Shown: positions 1 through 8,218, counted from the stretch's first letter. The stretch is 64,000 nt of DNA from Bacillus sonorensis NBRC 101234 = KCTC 13918 (GCF_001592005.1 NZ_BCVZ01000002.1:434001-498000), one strand, 5' to 3'. The notes: generated by a model not told the origin, from the sequence alone. Numbers and translations are program-made.

Positions 1-869
1 TTGTAAATCACTTTTTGTTCAGTTGTTAGATTGTCATATCCAATCTCATCAGCAATTTTAATATATTCACCATTGTCAATTGTCCTATCAAGTTTCTTTT
101 TTAACTTGTATATTTTAACATCATGTTCACTAACTTCGCTAACTTCTTTTTCGAGCTTTGATCTCTTATCTAGTTTAGCCAACATGACTCCCATCGCTGT
201 CTCTTGATCCCCGCGCAAAGCATCCATCTCATCCGGTTTTAAAATCAAGCCTTTTTGATAGCCGGTGATTTCAATTTTAGACCCCGTATACATTTTTTCA
301 AGCCTTGTTATGTAGTTTTGCATCGTCTCAAGATCTGATTCAGCGGTATTGAGAGCGTTGGTCTGCTCCCTGTCAAAAGCATGGAGCTTCTCGAGAGTGT
401 TGCTGATTTCCTTTTTCGCTTTCTGATTGTGTTCATGAAAATCGTTGTCATTCAAATCCGGCAAATCGACAATATGGCTGACTTTCGCGATCGTGGCGTT
501 GGCTTTGGAGACCAGATTTTTTGTTGTTCGATCGGCCGCGTTCAAGCTGTTTTCTAAGTCATGATCGAGAAAGGCTTGCGATATATATCCGTTGTGATTC
601 GGTTCAAGAGAATTCAGCGCATTTTTGATTTTTTTTAAAGCTGATTCGTATTCATCAATGAAAGTTTCGTAGAACTTGAGAAACGGTGTATGGCATTCTT
701 CGTAGAAGGCACGAATCGCGTCTCCGCCTTTTCCTTTTAAAGCATCGTCAAGAGATGTGATGGCTTCAACACTTTTTTTGACTTTAGCCATTTCATCCGA
801 CTGTTTTTTTAATTGTTTTAGCGTGTGATCAATTGCATCGTGCAGCGCCTGAACGTCAAGAGTTTTCAT
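1..869 (-). CDS. LXG-domain polymorphic toxin, N-terminal part (runs off the window edge)
   Basis: I see an open frame of 289 codons starting at ATG 869 and still open at base 1, so the C-terminus lies outside the window. The start follows an AGAGGGG ribosome site. Residues 46-64 carry the LXG-type signature (GKGGD..IRAFYEEC..PFL), set in long predicted helices typical of LXG domains. LXG proteins of Firmicutes are known substrates of the type VII (Yuk/Ess) secretion system, with a variable C-terminal toxin (often a nuclease) acting on competitor cells. The toxin class cannot be read here. The only nearby immunity-type gene lies upstream, not downstream. A terminator at 1009-1035 separates the two, so this gene probably has its own promoter. 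Confidence 0.85.
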   Translation of the reverse strand, partial: MKTLDVQALHDAIDHTLKQLKKQSDEMAKVKKSVEAITSLDDALKGKGGDAIRAFYEECHTPFLKFYETFIDEYESALKKIKNALNSLEPNHNGYISQAFLDHDLENSLNAADRTTKNLVSKANATIAKVSHIVDLPDLNDNDFHEHNQKAKKEISNTLEKLHAFDREQTNALNTAESDLETMQNYITRLEKMYTGSKIEITGYQKGLILKPDEMDALRGDQETAMGVMLAKLDKRSKLEKEVSEVSEHDVKIYKLKKKLDRTIDNGEYIKIADEIGYDNLTTEQKVIY

Positions 870-1008
870 GGCATTCCCCTCTAATACTAAAGTTACAATC
901 AGTATAAAGTTTACCACTTTATAGAAGGGGATTGGTGAATAAATCCTGTTCATCCATGAAAATGAATCTTATTAATTAGGTCAAAAAAACTATTCTATTT
1001 AGGTACAA

Positions 1009-1035
1009 AAAAGGACAGCCAATACTGACTGTCTT
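1009..1035 (-). terminator. terminator after the SUKH gene
   Basis: On the minus strand an imperfect GGACAG/CTGTC-type stem is followed by a run of six T, starting a few bases past the stop of the SUKH gene. It isolates that gene from the LXG gene downstream. Confidence 0.7.
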
Positions 1036-1040
1036 CCGCA

Positions 1041-1586
1041 TTATCCATAATTTTCCGCAGTTCTGTAACTCCATTCCAAAAACGCTTCTCCTTGACACAT
1101 AATGTAACGATCTAAAAATATCTCAAAGTTAAGATTTAGTGACTTGTAGTCTAGACCATCCTCAAATAAATAGAGATAGTTAGGATCACCCTGTTTAAGT
1201 CTATCCTTGTCAATTATAAGGTGACATTCTTCCAAGAGATGACCTATTGGAATCCCGTTAATACCCTCAAACAATTCCACATATTCTAATTCTTCTTCAA
1301 TTTCTTCAAGGCTAAATAAATGCAACCCTCCACCTATATTCTCACCATCTGAAATAATGTCGAAAATCCGAGCACCATTATGTTGTTCTAAAAATTTCTT
1401 GTAATCTTTGGGGAAGGATATGCTGTGTATCAATTCAAAACTTTGAATTTCATCCCGTGCTCCGTAATTAGAAAAGGTAACTTGAAACTCGGTAATATAC
1501 CCTTCTGAGCCAAATAGTTTAATTGTTCCATTGTGATCTAAAAGACTTTTCAAGCTATTCACAGTTTTGTCTACAAAAGTAGTCAA
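1041..1586 (-). CDS. SMI1/KNR4 (SUKH) family immunity protein
   Basis: About 181 aa and soluble, with no signal or membrane segment. The central part ([16 protein letters not shown], then [12 protein letters not shown]) is the recognisable SUKH fold core: the FP.DYK.FL..HNG motif followed by a loop rich in Gly and acidic residues. SUKH proteins are known immunity factors that neutralise contact-dependent and LXG nuclease toxins. I prefer TTG 1586 as start because GAGG at 1596-1599 lies 9 bases before it, whereas the in-frame GTG at 1595 directly abuts that site. It is transcribed towards the LXG gene but ends at its own terminator, and it lies on the upstream side of that toxin, the reverse of the usual toxin-then-immunity order. 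It may therefore be an orphan immunity gene. Confidence 0.8.
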   Translation of the reverse strand: MTTFVDKTVNSLKSLLDHNGTIKLFGSEGYITEFQVTFSNYGARDEIQSFELIHSISFPKDYKKFLEQHNGARIFDIISDGENIGGGLHLFSLEEIEEELEYVELFEGINGIPIGHLLEECHLIIDKDRLKQGDPNYLYLFEDGLDYKSLNLNFEIFLDRYIMCQGEAFLEWSYRTAENYG

Positions 1587-2428
1587 AGGCAACACCTCAC
1601 ATATCGATGAATATAGGATAGTAGGAAATGCTTGCAGATGGCCGATCTGCCAACTCTCTTCTCTAAACGAAACCGGGACATCTCTAGAAACCTATCAGAA
1701 TGAACAAGAAATGCTAATACAAGAGCAGATCAAATTGCTTAAACAGCAAATCAAATCTGGATATATTCCTCAAACTGGGCTTGTAACCTCCTCTTGTCGG
1801 ATCATCGTCTGGTACTTTTTCTTCTGATGGGTCTTATTCAAGTATTCTTCTCCAAATACGTGTTAATCCTGACCTAATCACCGCAATTAAAGGAATTAAA
1901 CTTCAACACTGAAGCTTTCGTTAACATGCTGGGATATGGGCTTGATGCAGCTCATGTCTGGCCCAGCTAAGATTCTCGTGGTAAATAATGCGAATGATCC
2001 TTACCAAAACATTATGGATGGCTCAAAATATACCGCTCAGTTACTTCATGGAAATCTTGAGAAGACTCATTAGCTGCTTATAAAGTGAGCCTGGTAAGTA
2101 GGGGGTTCTTCCCTTAGTCGTTCATCTGCCAATATGCTTGCTCCCTGTCGTCCTTGACTTAACATTAGCTCAAAAGAGATTTAACGTCGGAACTTTGGAC
2201 ATTCTCGATAGTTTACCTTCGATTTTAATTTCCCTTCTCCTCCGCACAATTTATTAATCGTTATAAAAATTGAGTTGCCAAGGAATTTTGGTTTAACCGG
2301 ATATTTAACGCGGCGTGATCACAGCCCAAAAATTTCAAGACTCAAGGCTTTTCCTAGTGAAAAATAGTTTTTTTAAAAAGGGTAGGATGATGGAGAGCTG
2401 CGATACTTCCCATGTAAAATGAATGTTT
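1587..2428. other. decayed coding DNA, no intact gene
   Basis: No convincing gene with ribosome site is present. On the plus strand, 1627-1913 reads as protein-like sequence over two frames: a Gln/Glu-rich helix up to about 1793, then after a frameshift a stretch ending in ...VNPDLITAIKGIKLQH and a stop. A 39-codon frame at 1954-2073 (KILVVNNANDPYQNIMDG...) faintly resembles the C-terminus of an alpha/beta hydrolase. I read the stretch as gene remnants of foreign origin, but cannot name the parents. Confidence 0.35.
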
Positions 2429-2605
2429 CTACTGAATGCACACTAATTCACAATAACCTTCATCATTCAATATATATTGGCAGGCGCCAGGAGGCAATAC
2501 GGGGCACGGACGACCACTGGCATACATGAGATATGGGTTGATGGGAAAAGAATATGGGCTTATAGGATAAGAATATGGATTTACAGGATATTGACGGTGA
2601 AACAA
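2429..2605 (-). CDS. small Tyr/Pro-rich protein
   Basis: About 58 aa from TTG 2605, which has AAGGAAG a suitable distance upstream. The longer in-frame ATG at 2689 lacks a ribosome site. Residues 5-25 repeat an N/S-P-Y-x-x-P pattern (VNPYSYP, ISPYSFP, INPYLMY). The C-terminal half carries three Cys (PCPVLPPGAC region and ...YCELVCIQ). Such short Tyr/Pro/Cys-rich proteins are common among Bacillus spore-coat or crust components, so a coat role is plausible, but this is inference from composition alone. Nothing in the flanks supports a function, and the gene stands alone in accessory DNA. Confidence 0.5.
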   Translation of the reverse strand: MFHRQYPVNPYSYPISPYSFPINPYLMYASGRPCPVLPPGACQYILNDEGYCELVCIQ

Positions 2606-2999
2606 GCCAATCACTTCCTTCTTATTTATTATTAAGATTGTATTTGACTGCTTATGTTCTTGCAGATTGTCTTTACACAATTGTGTCAATGCCTAAAAAG
2701 GATTGCTTAATCTCTATACTTTATTTCTTAATGAAATACACCCATTGTTAAAAAATCGGATCGTATTGCCTGCTATCAAAACTTGATCACATGATGTGAT
2801 GAGTTTCGTCGATGAAAAATTCTTAATGATCCCCTATAAAGAATCAACAATCGAATCAATTCCATACATGATTAACAGCAAATGCGTTTGGATGATGAAA
2901 TAAGTATTCGATTTCTTTATCGCTGCTACGATTTAGATGTTATTTAAAGTGAAAAGTAAAAAGCCATTCTCGAATATCTCGAGAATGGCTTCATACTAA
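2606..2999. other. intergenic stretch with one terminator hairpin
   Basis: AT-rich, no supported gene. The only clear structure is a perfect 12-bp stem (AGCCATTCTCGA...) at 2963-2991, followed on the minus strand by a T-rich tract. It is placed after the degenerate tRNA copy as a tRNA terminator would be. Confidence 0.5.
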
Positions 3000-3047
3000 T
3001 GTTTTTGGTATGATTCCGACTGGCCCCCTCTACCTTGCCAAGGTAGC
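3000..3047 (-). repeat. degenerate second copy of tRNA-Val, putative attachment-site remnant
   Basis: Plus-strand bases 3000-3022 match the 3' end and flank of the intact tRNA-Val gene (4192-4214) with a single mismatch, including TATGATTCCGACTGG. After a deletion of about 13 bases in the T-loop, a close match to the anticodon arm (CCTCTACC.TG.CAAGGTAGC) follows. Similarity then fades, with no recognisable D-arm or 5' acceptor strand, so this is not a functional tRNA. With the intact gene it brackets about 1.2 kb. Direct repeats of a tRNA 3' end are the usual footprint of tyrosine-integrase elements, although no integrase gene is present. Confidence 0.65.
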
Positions 3048-3227
3048 CGATAGTGATCCGATAAGTCAAACGTTGGTATATTAGCGTTAAGTCAACGCTT
3101 GTTTTATAAACGTTCTTATTCTATTAATACCAATTATAGACTGTAGCGCGCCGGTACCCTCAAGTATTTTTAAGGAATTGTTTTAACGTAAAAAAGCGCC
3201 CCATCCGATTAAGGACAGGGCGGTATG
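3048..3227. other. spacer with repeat motifs inside the putative integrated segment
   Basis: Contains related repeats of the form CGTTggtaTATTAGCGTTAAGTCAACGC around 3068-3100 and a further AACGTTC at about 3108-3114. No gene. These could be integrase or replication-protein binding repeats of a former element, but this is only suggested by position. Confidence 0.25.
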
Positions 3228-4010
3228 TTATTCTTTATTTAGCGCGGGATGCTCGTAATAATGATCGGCGACGATTGCAAAGTTATCGCGATCGAAATTA
3301 TCCCAATTGATTTTATTGTTTGTTTTTCGTTCAATTTGAATCGATAGCACTTTTTTCGATTCCGAATTACCTTTCGTATCAATTAATGGGAATTTCCACG
3401 TAAGAATAACTCGACCTACTTTTTTATCTTCGAAAATTTTCGGGAAAACCTTTTCGGCTTCTATAAGCATCCCTTTTTTAATCATGTTTGTGGTGAGGTT
3501 ATCCTTGCCGTTTAAAGTTGCGTTGACTGCCCTAACGGTTTTTGTATCCGATTCCAGAAGATCCGATACTTCCAAGTCACTTATCTTCGGTTCATTACCA
3601 GATTTTTTACCGACAGTGTTTTCAATTATTTTTTGTATCTCCTCTTTACTCTTTTCTTTGTCTGTCACTTCGGGCTCTTCTTTTTCGCTTTTTGTCTCTT
3701 CTTTTATATTTTTTATTCCATTATCTTTTATTACTACTTGATTGTTTTGAGGTTTTTCCTCTTTGTTAGGTGCCTTCGCAGGCTTTGTTTTTTCTTTATG
3801 TTCCTTGACCTGTGCTGTAACTTGTTCCGACTGCGGACTTTGAGTAAAATACCCTAACGCGGCTAAAACAACAACTACGGAACTAACGACAATGCGTGTT
3901 AAAACCGTCCATTTTTTATTAACCCACATTAGAATTAAACCGACTGGAAAAAGTACAATTATCATAAGTATGGTAAACCAGTTTGTTTTGTAAAATGGTG
4001 TTTCTTTCAA
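3228..4010 (-). CDS. membrane-anchored, Lys/Glu-rich protein, unknown function
   Basis: About 260 aa from TTG 4010, preceded by GGAGGGGGAGAA; the longer in-frame ATG at 4088 lacks such a site. Two hydrophobic segments near the N-terminus (around residues 8-30 and 38-58, separated by a short basic loop WVNKKW) look like a helical hairpin. A charged low-complexity linker of about 80 residues follows (KEEKPQNNQ, KEETKSEKEEPE, DKEKSKEE). A compact C-terminal domain of about 120 residues ends in DRDNFAIVADHYYEHP. This anchor-linker-sensor layout is common in prophage and ICE cargo proteins of Bacillus. I do not recognise the family. It is the only gene between the two tRNA-Val copies. Confidence 0.75.
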   Translation of the reverse strand: MKETPFYKTNWFTILMIIVLFPVGLILMWVNKKWTVLTRIVVSSVVVVLAALGYFTQSPQSEQVTAQVKEHKEKTKPAKAPNKEEKPQNNQVVIKDNGIKNIKEETKSEKEEPEVTDKEKSKEEIQKIIENTVGKKSGNEPKISDLEVSDLLESDTKTVRAVNATLNGKDNLTTNMIKKGMLIEAEKVFPKIFEDKKVGRVILTWKFPLIDTKGNSESKKVLSIQIERKTNNKINWDNFDRDNFAIVADHYYEHPALNKE

Positions 4011-4165
4011 TTCTCCCCCTCCTATAGGTAAAATTATACTAAATTGTAAGTATGCCCCGCAATCTAAGTTATATATCCTGGCACCCACGGTCTTACAGGC
4101 AGGTACCAGCCAAAAAGTTCCGCTTACTTAATTGAATTTTTCGAGCTGTTTTTTAGAAAAGAACA

Positions 4166-4196
4166 AAAAAAATAAACCCTTGCTATGCAAGGGTTT
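4166..4196 (-). terminator. terminator of tRNA-Val
   Basis: On the minus strand AACCCTTGC-atag-GCAAGGGTT is followed by ATTTTTTTT, starting just after the tRNA 3' end. Confidence 0.85.
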
Positions 4197-4202
4197 TGGG
4201 TA

Positions 4203-4275
4203 TGATTCCGACTGGGCTCGAACCAGCGACCTCTACCCTGTCAAGGTAGCGCTCTCCCAGCTGAGCTACGGAATC
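4203..4275 (-). tRNA. tRNA-Val (anticodon GAC)
   Basis: A full cloverleaf can be drawn on the minus strand: acceptor GATTCCG/CGGAATC with discriminator A, D-arm GCTC...GAGC, anticodon stem CTACC/GGTAG around loop TTGACAG (anticodon GAC), and T-arm with TTCGAGC. CCA is not encoded. A terminator follows directly. It serves GUC and GUU valine codons. A degenerate copy lies at 3000-3047, so its 3' end has probably served as an integration site. Confidence 0.95.
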
Positions 4276-4464
4276 ATGATATGTAACACTGGGTATTTGT
4301 CTTACTGACAAGTTCTATTATATGCAGATTATATTGTTTCGTCAACTACTTTTTTTCATTTTTTTATGTTTGCGAATGTTTGCTATTGATCAATCCTCTG
4401 TTCCCTATTACACTGTTTTATTATCAGTTAATTCAAAATATTCAATGCGAAGAGGGGGTCTTAC

Positions 4465-5664
4465 ATGAATTCGTCTTTGATTTCACCTGATGATATGTGG
4501 GTGCTCTGGGGGTTTATTGCGGTGTGGGCGGCTGTGAGCATCTTTTTGGAGCAGCGATACCGCTGGGCTTCGGCTGTATCCGGGGCGGTGATCGCGCTTG
4601 GTGGGGCGATGCTCTTTACGAATGTCGGCGTTCTTCCGACCGAGTCGCCCGTTTATGACGCGGTGTGGACGTATGTCGTTCCGCTTGCGATTCCTTTGCT
4701 GCTTTTTCAAATCAATGTACGGAAAATCTTCAAAGAAAGCGGACGGCTTCTGCTCGTTTTCTGCATCAGCTCCGTCGGCACGGTCATCGGCAGTATACTT
4801 GCGTTTTTCTTGTTCAGGCATCAGATTCCATACCTTGATAAAATCGGCGGAATGATCAGCGCTTCTTATATCGGCGGCGGTGTTAATTTTGCGGCGATGG
4901 CGGCAAAGTTTCAAACTCCGGGCGAATATGTCTCTTCAACCGTTGTTGCCGATAATTTTATGATGGCACTGCTCTTTTTTATTTTGATGGGTATACCGTC
5001 GCTAAAATGGTTTCAAAAACGGTTTCCCTCTGCCTGTATTTCCGATTCCGGAAAAAATCGGGCCGAATCATACTGGAAGAGAAAAGACATGTCGCTCAGA
5101 GACATTGCCATGAATCTGGGAACGGCATTCGCGATTGTTGCCGTTTCAGTTAAAGCGGCTTCTTTTTTTAAAGGGCTTTTCCCATCTGACGGCGGGTCGG
5201 TTTTCATTCAGTTTTTATCCGGAATTCTCGGCGATCAGTTTCTGCTTCTGACAACGCTGACGCTTTCCGCGACGTTTGCTTTTCCCCGCTACTTTCAAAA
5301 GCTTCGCGGTGCACAGGAAATCGGCACTTATCTGATTTATTTATTTTTTGTCGTGATCGGCATTCCTGCGGACTTGCGAATCATCCTGACGAATGCGCCT
5401 CTCCTTTTAGCGTTTGTTTTTGTCGTTGCGATGACCAACCTGTTGGTTTCATTGGCGGCCGGCAAGGCGCTCCGCTTTCGGCTCGAAGAGATTCTCCTGG
5501 CCTGCAACGCCGCAGTCGGCGGTCCGACCACTGCAGCGGCGATGGCGATCGGGAAAGGCTGGCGCGAGCTTGTCGCCCCGATCATGCTGGTCGGGACGTT
5601 CGGCTACCTCATTGGCAACTATGTCGGAACCTTCATGGGGACCTGGTTTGCCAGTCTGCTTTAA
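4465..5664 (+). CDS. yjcL: DUF819 family membrane protein YjcL
   Basis: 399 aa, with many hydrophobic helices (about 11-12) and few charged loops, as in the DUF819/YjcL family of putative transporters; no substrate is established. Characteristic Gly-rich stretches are visible: SASYIGGGVNFAAMA around residue 130, and in the C-terminal half ACNAAVGGPTTAAAMAIGKGW. The start at ATG 4465 follows GAAGAGGGGGT. It is monocistronic, ends at a bidirectional terminator shared with metC, and lies next to metI-metC much as in B. subtilis. The preceding tRNA-Val marks the border of the accessory DNA. Confidence 0.88.
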   Translation: MNSSLISPDDMWVLWGFIAVWAAVSIFLEQRYRWASAVSGAVIALGGAMLFTNVGVLPTESPVYDAVWTYVVPLAIPLLLFQINVRKIFKESGRLLLVFCISSVGTVIGSILAFFLFRHQIPYLDKIGGMISASYIGGGVNFAAMAAKFQTPGEYVSSTVVADNFMMALLFFILMGIPSLKWFQKRFPSACISDSGKNRAESYWKRKDMSLRDIAMNLGTAFAIVAVSVKAASFFKGLFPSDGGSVFIQFLSGILGDQFLLLTTLTLSATFAFPRYFQKLRGAQEIGTYLIYLFFVVIGIPADLRIILTNAPLLLAFVFVVAMTNLLVSLAAGKALRFRLEEILLACNAAVGGPTTAAAMAIGKGWRELVAPIMLVGTFGYLIGNYVGTFMGTWFASLL

Positions 5665-5671
5665 AACGAAT

Positions 5672-5707
5672 AAAGGCCGGGGTGTTCAGCAAATTCCCGG
5701 CCTTTTC
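5672..5707. terminator. bidirectional terminator between yjcL and metC
   Basis: Stem AAAGGCCGGG...CCCGGCCTTTT, with A-run and T-run on the two sides, lies between the convergent stops of yjcL (5664) and metC (5718). Confidence 0.85.
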
Positions 5708-5717
5708 GCTTGCCCGC

Positions 5718-6893
5718 TCATGACCGGGCAAGCGTCCCTGCTGCAGCTTGCAAGGCTTGCGCAAAATCTTCCTGCAAATCATCCGCGTTTTCCACACCGA
5801 CGCTGAGCCTCAGCAGGCCATCGGTAATTCCCCGCTTTTCCCGCTCTTCTTTCGGCATTGCGGCATGTGACATTTTCGCCGGATAGGAAAGGATCGACTC
5901 AACCGCCCCCAAGCTGACGGCAAAAACCGGAAGAGTAACATTCTCCACGACTTTTTTAACGGCTTCAGCATTCTCCAGCTCAAAAGAGAGAACCGCGCCG
6001 GCGCCGTTTGACTGGTGCTTATGCACAGAGGCGCCCGGATGTGAAGATAGCCCCGGATAATACACCTGCTTGACAGCCGGGTGGTCTGCAAAAAATTCGG
6101 CGAGCTGCTGAGCTGTTCGGCTTGCTTTTTCGAGGCGCACCTGGAGCGTTTTTAATCCTCTTAGGACGAGCCAGCAGTCCTGCACGCCAAGAACCGCTCC
6201 GAAAGAGTTTTGCAGCTTATAGAGAGCTTCACCGAGCTTTTCATCTTTGACGGCGGCAAGACCTGATAAGACATCGCTGTGCCCGCTTAAAAATTTCGTC
6301 GCGCTGTGCAGGACGATATCAACACCAAGCTCAAGCGGCCGCTGAAGCGCCGGGGTCATAAACGTGTTGTCAAGGAAAGTCAGACAGCCGTGCGCTTTGG
6401 CAAGCTTGACGACGCCCCTGATATCCGTGATCCCGAGCGTCGGGTTCGAAGGGGTTTCAAGATAAATCACCTTTGTGTTTTCCTTGATGTTTAGTGCAAT
6501 TTCATTTAAATCGGTCATATCGACAAAAGTATGCTCAATACCAAAGCGGCTCAATACATCGGTAATCATCCGGTACGTGCCGCCGTAGACATCTTTTGTG
6601 ACCAGAACGTGATCTCCTTTTGATAAAAGCAAAAAAGCGGTGGAGATGGCGGCCATGCCTGAAGAAAAAGCAAACCCGCGCGCCCCGCCTTCAAGCTCGG
6701 CGATCGCGTCTTCAAGCGCTTTTCTCGTCGGAGTCCCGGAACGGCTGTAATCATATTCGCCGAACTGGTCAAACGAGCTTTGATGAAAGGTCGATGCGTG
6801 CTGGATCGGCACGCTGACGGCTCCTGTTGCTCCGTCTGTTTTTGATTGGTTGTGTACGAGTTTAGTTTCGAACGTCCAGCTCCCCTTGCTCAT
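5718..6893 (-). CDS. metC: cystathionine beta-lyase MetC
   Basis: 391 aa PLP enzyme of the Cys/Met metabolism family. It cleaves cystathionine to homocysteine, pyruvate and ammonia in cytosolic methionine synthesis. Visible marks are the YDYSRSGTPTRKALE substrate/PLP loop near residue 50, GFAFSSGMAAIS, YLETPSNPT and the PLP-lysine motif SATKFLSGHSDV. The ATG at 6893 overlaps the metI stop by four bases (ATGA), with GGAGG upstream inside metI, so translation is probably coupled. Expression should follow the S-box upstream of metI. It is distinguished from MetI by order and by similarity to B. subtilis YjcJ. Confidence 0.93.
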   Translation of the reverse strand: MSKGSWTFETKLVHNQSKTDGATGAVSVPIQHASTFHQSSFDQFGEYDYSRSGTPTRKALEDAIAELEGGARGFAFSSGMAAISTAFLLLSKGDHVLVTKDVYGGTYRMITDVLSRFGIEHTFVDMTDLNEIALNIKENTKVIYLETPSNPTLGITDIRGVVKLAKAHGCLTFLDNTFMTPALQRPLELGVDIVLHSATKFLSGHSDVLSGLAAVKDEKLGEALYKLQNSFGAVLGVQDCWLVLRGLKTLQVRLEKASRTAQQLAEFFADHPAVKQVYYPGLSSHPGASVHKHQSNGAGAVLSFELENAEAVKKVVENVTLPVFAVSLGAVESILSYPAKMSHAAMPKEEREKRGITDGLLRLSVGVENADDLQEDFAQALQAAAGTLARS

Positions 6894-8008
6894 GCGTTGA
6901 CCGCCTCCTCTTTTACTTTCTGCAATGCCTGCTTGAGGTCATGCTTCAAATCGGCTACATGCTCAATTCCGACCGAAAAGCGCAGCAGCCTGTTGCAGAC
7001 GCCGTTCGCGATCCGGATGTCCTCGGGAATATCCATGTGGGTCTGTGTCGCCGGATATGTGATAAAGCTCTCAACCCCGCCCAGGCTTTCAGCAAAGCAG
7101 ATCGTTTGCAAGCTTTTCAGAAACGGGTTGACCCATTCTTCTTTTTGAACGCGAAATGACAGCATCCCGCCTTTTCCTGGATAAAGAACGTCTGCAACCT
7201 CCTCCTGTTCCTCCAAAAACGCGGCGAGCTCCCGGGCGTTTTCCTGATGCTGCCTCATTCTGAGGGCAAGCGTCTTCATGCCTCTCATGAGCAGCCATGA
7301 ATCAAACGGGGATAAAACAGCGCCGATGGCGTTTTGATGCTGAAACATTTCCTCTGACAGCTCTTCGCCTTTTGCCACGACGAGTCCAGCCAAAAGATCG
7401 TTGTGGCCGCCTAAATACTTTGTCGCACTGTGAATGACAAGATCAGCCCCAAGCTCAAGCGGCCTTTGCAAAACCGGGGTGTAAAACGTATTGTCCACAA
7501 TCAGCAGCAGGCCGTGCTCCTTGGCGATTTCCGCGACTTTTTTAATATCGGTTTCCTGCATGAGCGGGTTTGTCGGGGTTTCTACAAAAAGCGCCTTCGT
7601 GTTTTCCGTGATTTTTGATTTGATACAGTCCTCGTCTGAGAAATCATCGTACAAAAAGCGCAGTCCGTATTTTTTCCATTCGTTTTCGAACAGGCGGTAT
7701 GTCCCCCCGTATAAATCCGAGGAGACGATCAGCTCATCTCCGCTTTGAAACAGCGCCATAATCGTCTGAATGGCGGCCATGCCGGAACTGAACGCAAAGC
7801 CGCGCGTTCCGCCTTCGAGTTTTGCGATTGCGTCCTCCACAAGCTGTCTTGTCGGATTTTTTGTGCGGATGTAATCAAATCCGGTGGATTCTCCGATTCC
7901 TTTATGGCGGTATGCGGAGGAGAAATAAACCGGCGGATTGACGGTTCCCGTTATTTCATCGCTGCGGTTTCCGATTTGCGCCAGTGTTGTTTGTACATGT
8001 TCAGTCAT
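6890..8008 (-). CDS. metI: cystathionine gamma-synthase / O-acetylhomoserine thiolyase MetI
   Basis: 372 aa from ATG 8008, which has AAGGATGG just upstream. The further in-frame ATG at 8047 lies inside the S-box terminator hairpin and is not used. PLP-dependent Cys/Met family enzyme that joins acetylhomoserine with cysteine (or sulfide) in the cytosol, feeding MetC. Visible are DYIRTKNPTRQLVE, GFAFSSGMAAIQT, FVETPTNPLMQ and the PLP-lysine site SATKYLGGHNDL. First gene of the metI-metC operon, directly under the SAM riboswitch, so it is shut off when S-adenosylmethionine is plentiful. Confidence 0.93.
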   Translation of the reverse strand: MTEHVQTTLAQIGNRSDEITGTVNPPVYFSSAYRHKGIGESTGFDYIRTKNPTRQLVEDAIAKLEGGTRGFAFSSGMAAIQTIMALFQSGDELIVSSDLYGGTYRLFENEWKKYGLRFLYDDFSDEDCIKSKITENTKALFVETPTNPLMQETDIKKVAEIAKEHGLLLIVDNTFYTPVLQRPLELGADLVIHSATKYLGGHNDLLAGLVVAKGEELSEEMFQHQNAIGAVLSPFDSWLLMRGMKTLALRMRQHQENARELAAFLEEQEEVADVLYPGKGGMLSFRVQKEEWVNPFLKSLQTICFAESLGGVESFITYPATQTHMDIPEDIRIANGVCNRLLRFSVGIEHVADLKHDLKQALQKVKEEAVNA

Positions 8009-8033
8009 ATGACACCATCCTTTTAAAAGTAAA

Positions 8034-8061
8034 AACCCCTTCTTCATAAGAAGAAGGGGTT
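8034..8061 (-). terminator. S-box regulated terminator
   Basis: AACCCCTTCTT-loop-AAGAAGGGGTT with perfect 11-bp pairing, followed on the minus strand by TTTTACTTTT. It lies between the SAM aptamer and metI and is the expression platform of the riboswitch. Confidence 0.92.
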
Positions 8062-8076
8062 GGATAAACGCTTCCT

Positions 8077-8190
8077 CTTATCTTCCAAGCATGTCGCTTG
8101 CTGGATTTAGCACCTTGGTGCACTGACATTGTCAGGTGCAGCCGGTTGCTGAGGTTTCAAAGGGCCAGTCCCTCCACCTCTCGTGATAAG
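8077..8190 (-). ncRNA. SAM riboswitch (S-box leader) of metI-metC
   Basis: The minus strand reads CTTATCacGAGAGGTGGAGGGACTGGCCC, then GAAACCTCAGCAACCGG, paired hairpins around GGTGC, AAATCC and a closing GATAAG. These are the conserved S-box core elements in the right order, with closing helix CTTATC/GATAAG. Binding of S-adenosylmethionine stabilises the anti-antiterminator and lets the terminator at 8034-8061 form, stopping methionine-synthesis transcription. Confidence 0.95.
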
Positions 8191-8218
8191 AATGTCTTTA
8201 ATTTTCTGATTGTTCTTT

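Noticed and set aside
3484-3857. Several plus-strand hydrophobic frames rich in Phe/Leu
   Set aside because: They are the complement of the Lys/Glu-rich linker of the 3228-4010 gene (GAA/AAA read as TTC/TTT) and have no ribosome sites.
4483-4914. 143-codon minus-strand frame inside yjcL
   Set aside because: Antisense shadow of a clear membrane protein; basic random composition, no start site.
6890-8047. Long form of MetI starting at 8047
   Set aside because: That ATG is inside the riboswitch terminator stem; ATG 8008 has the ribosome site.
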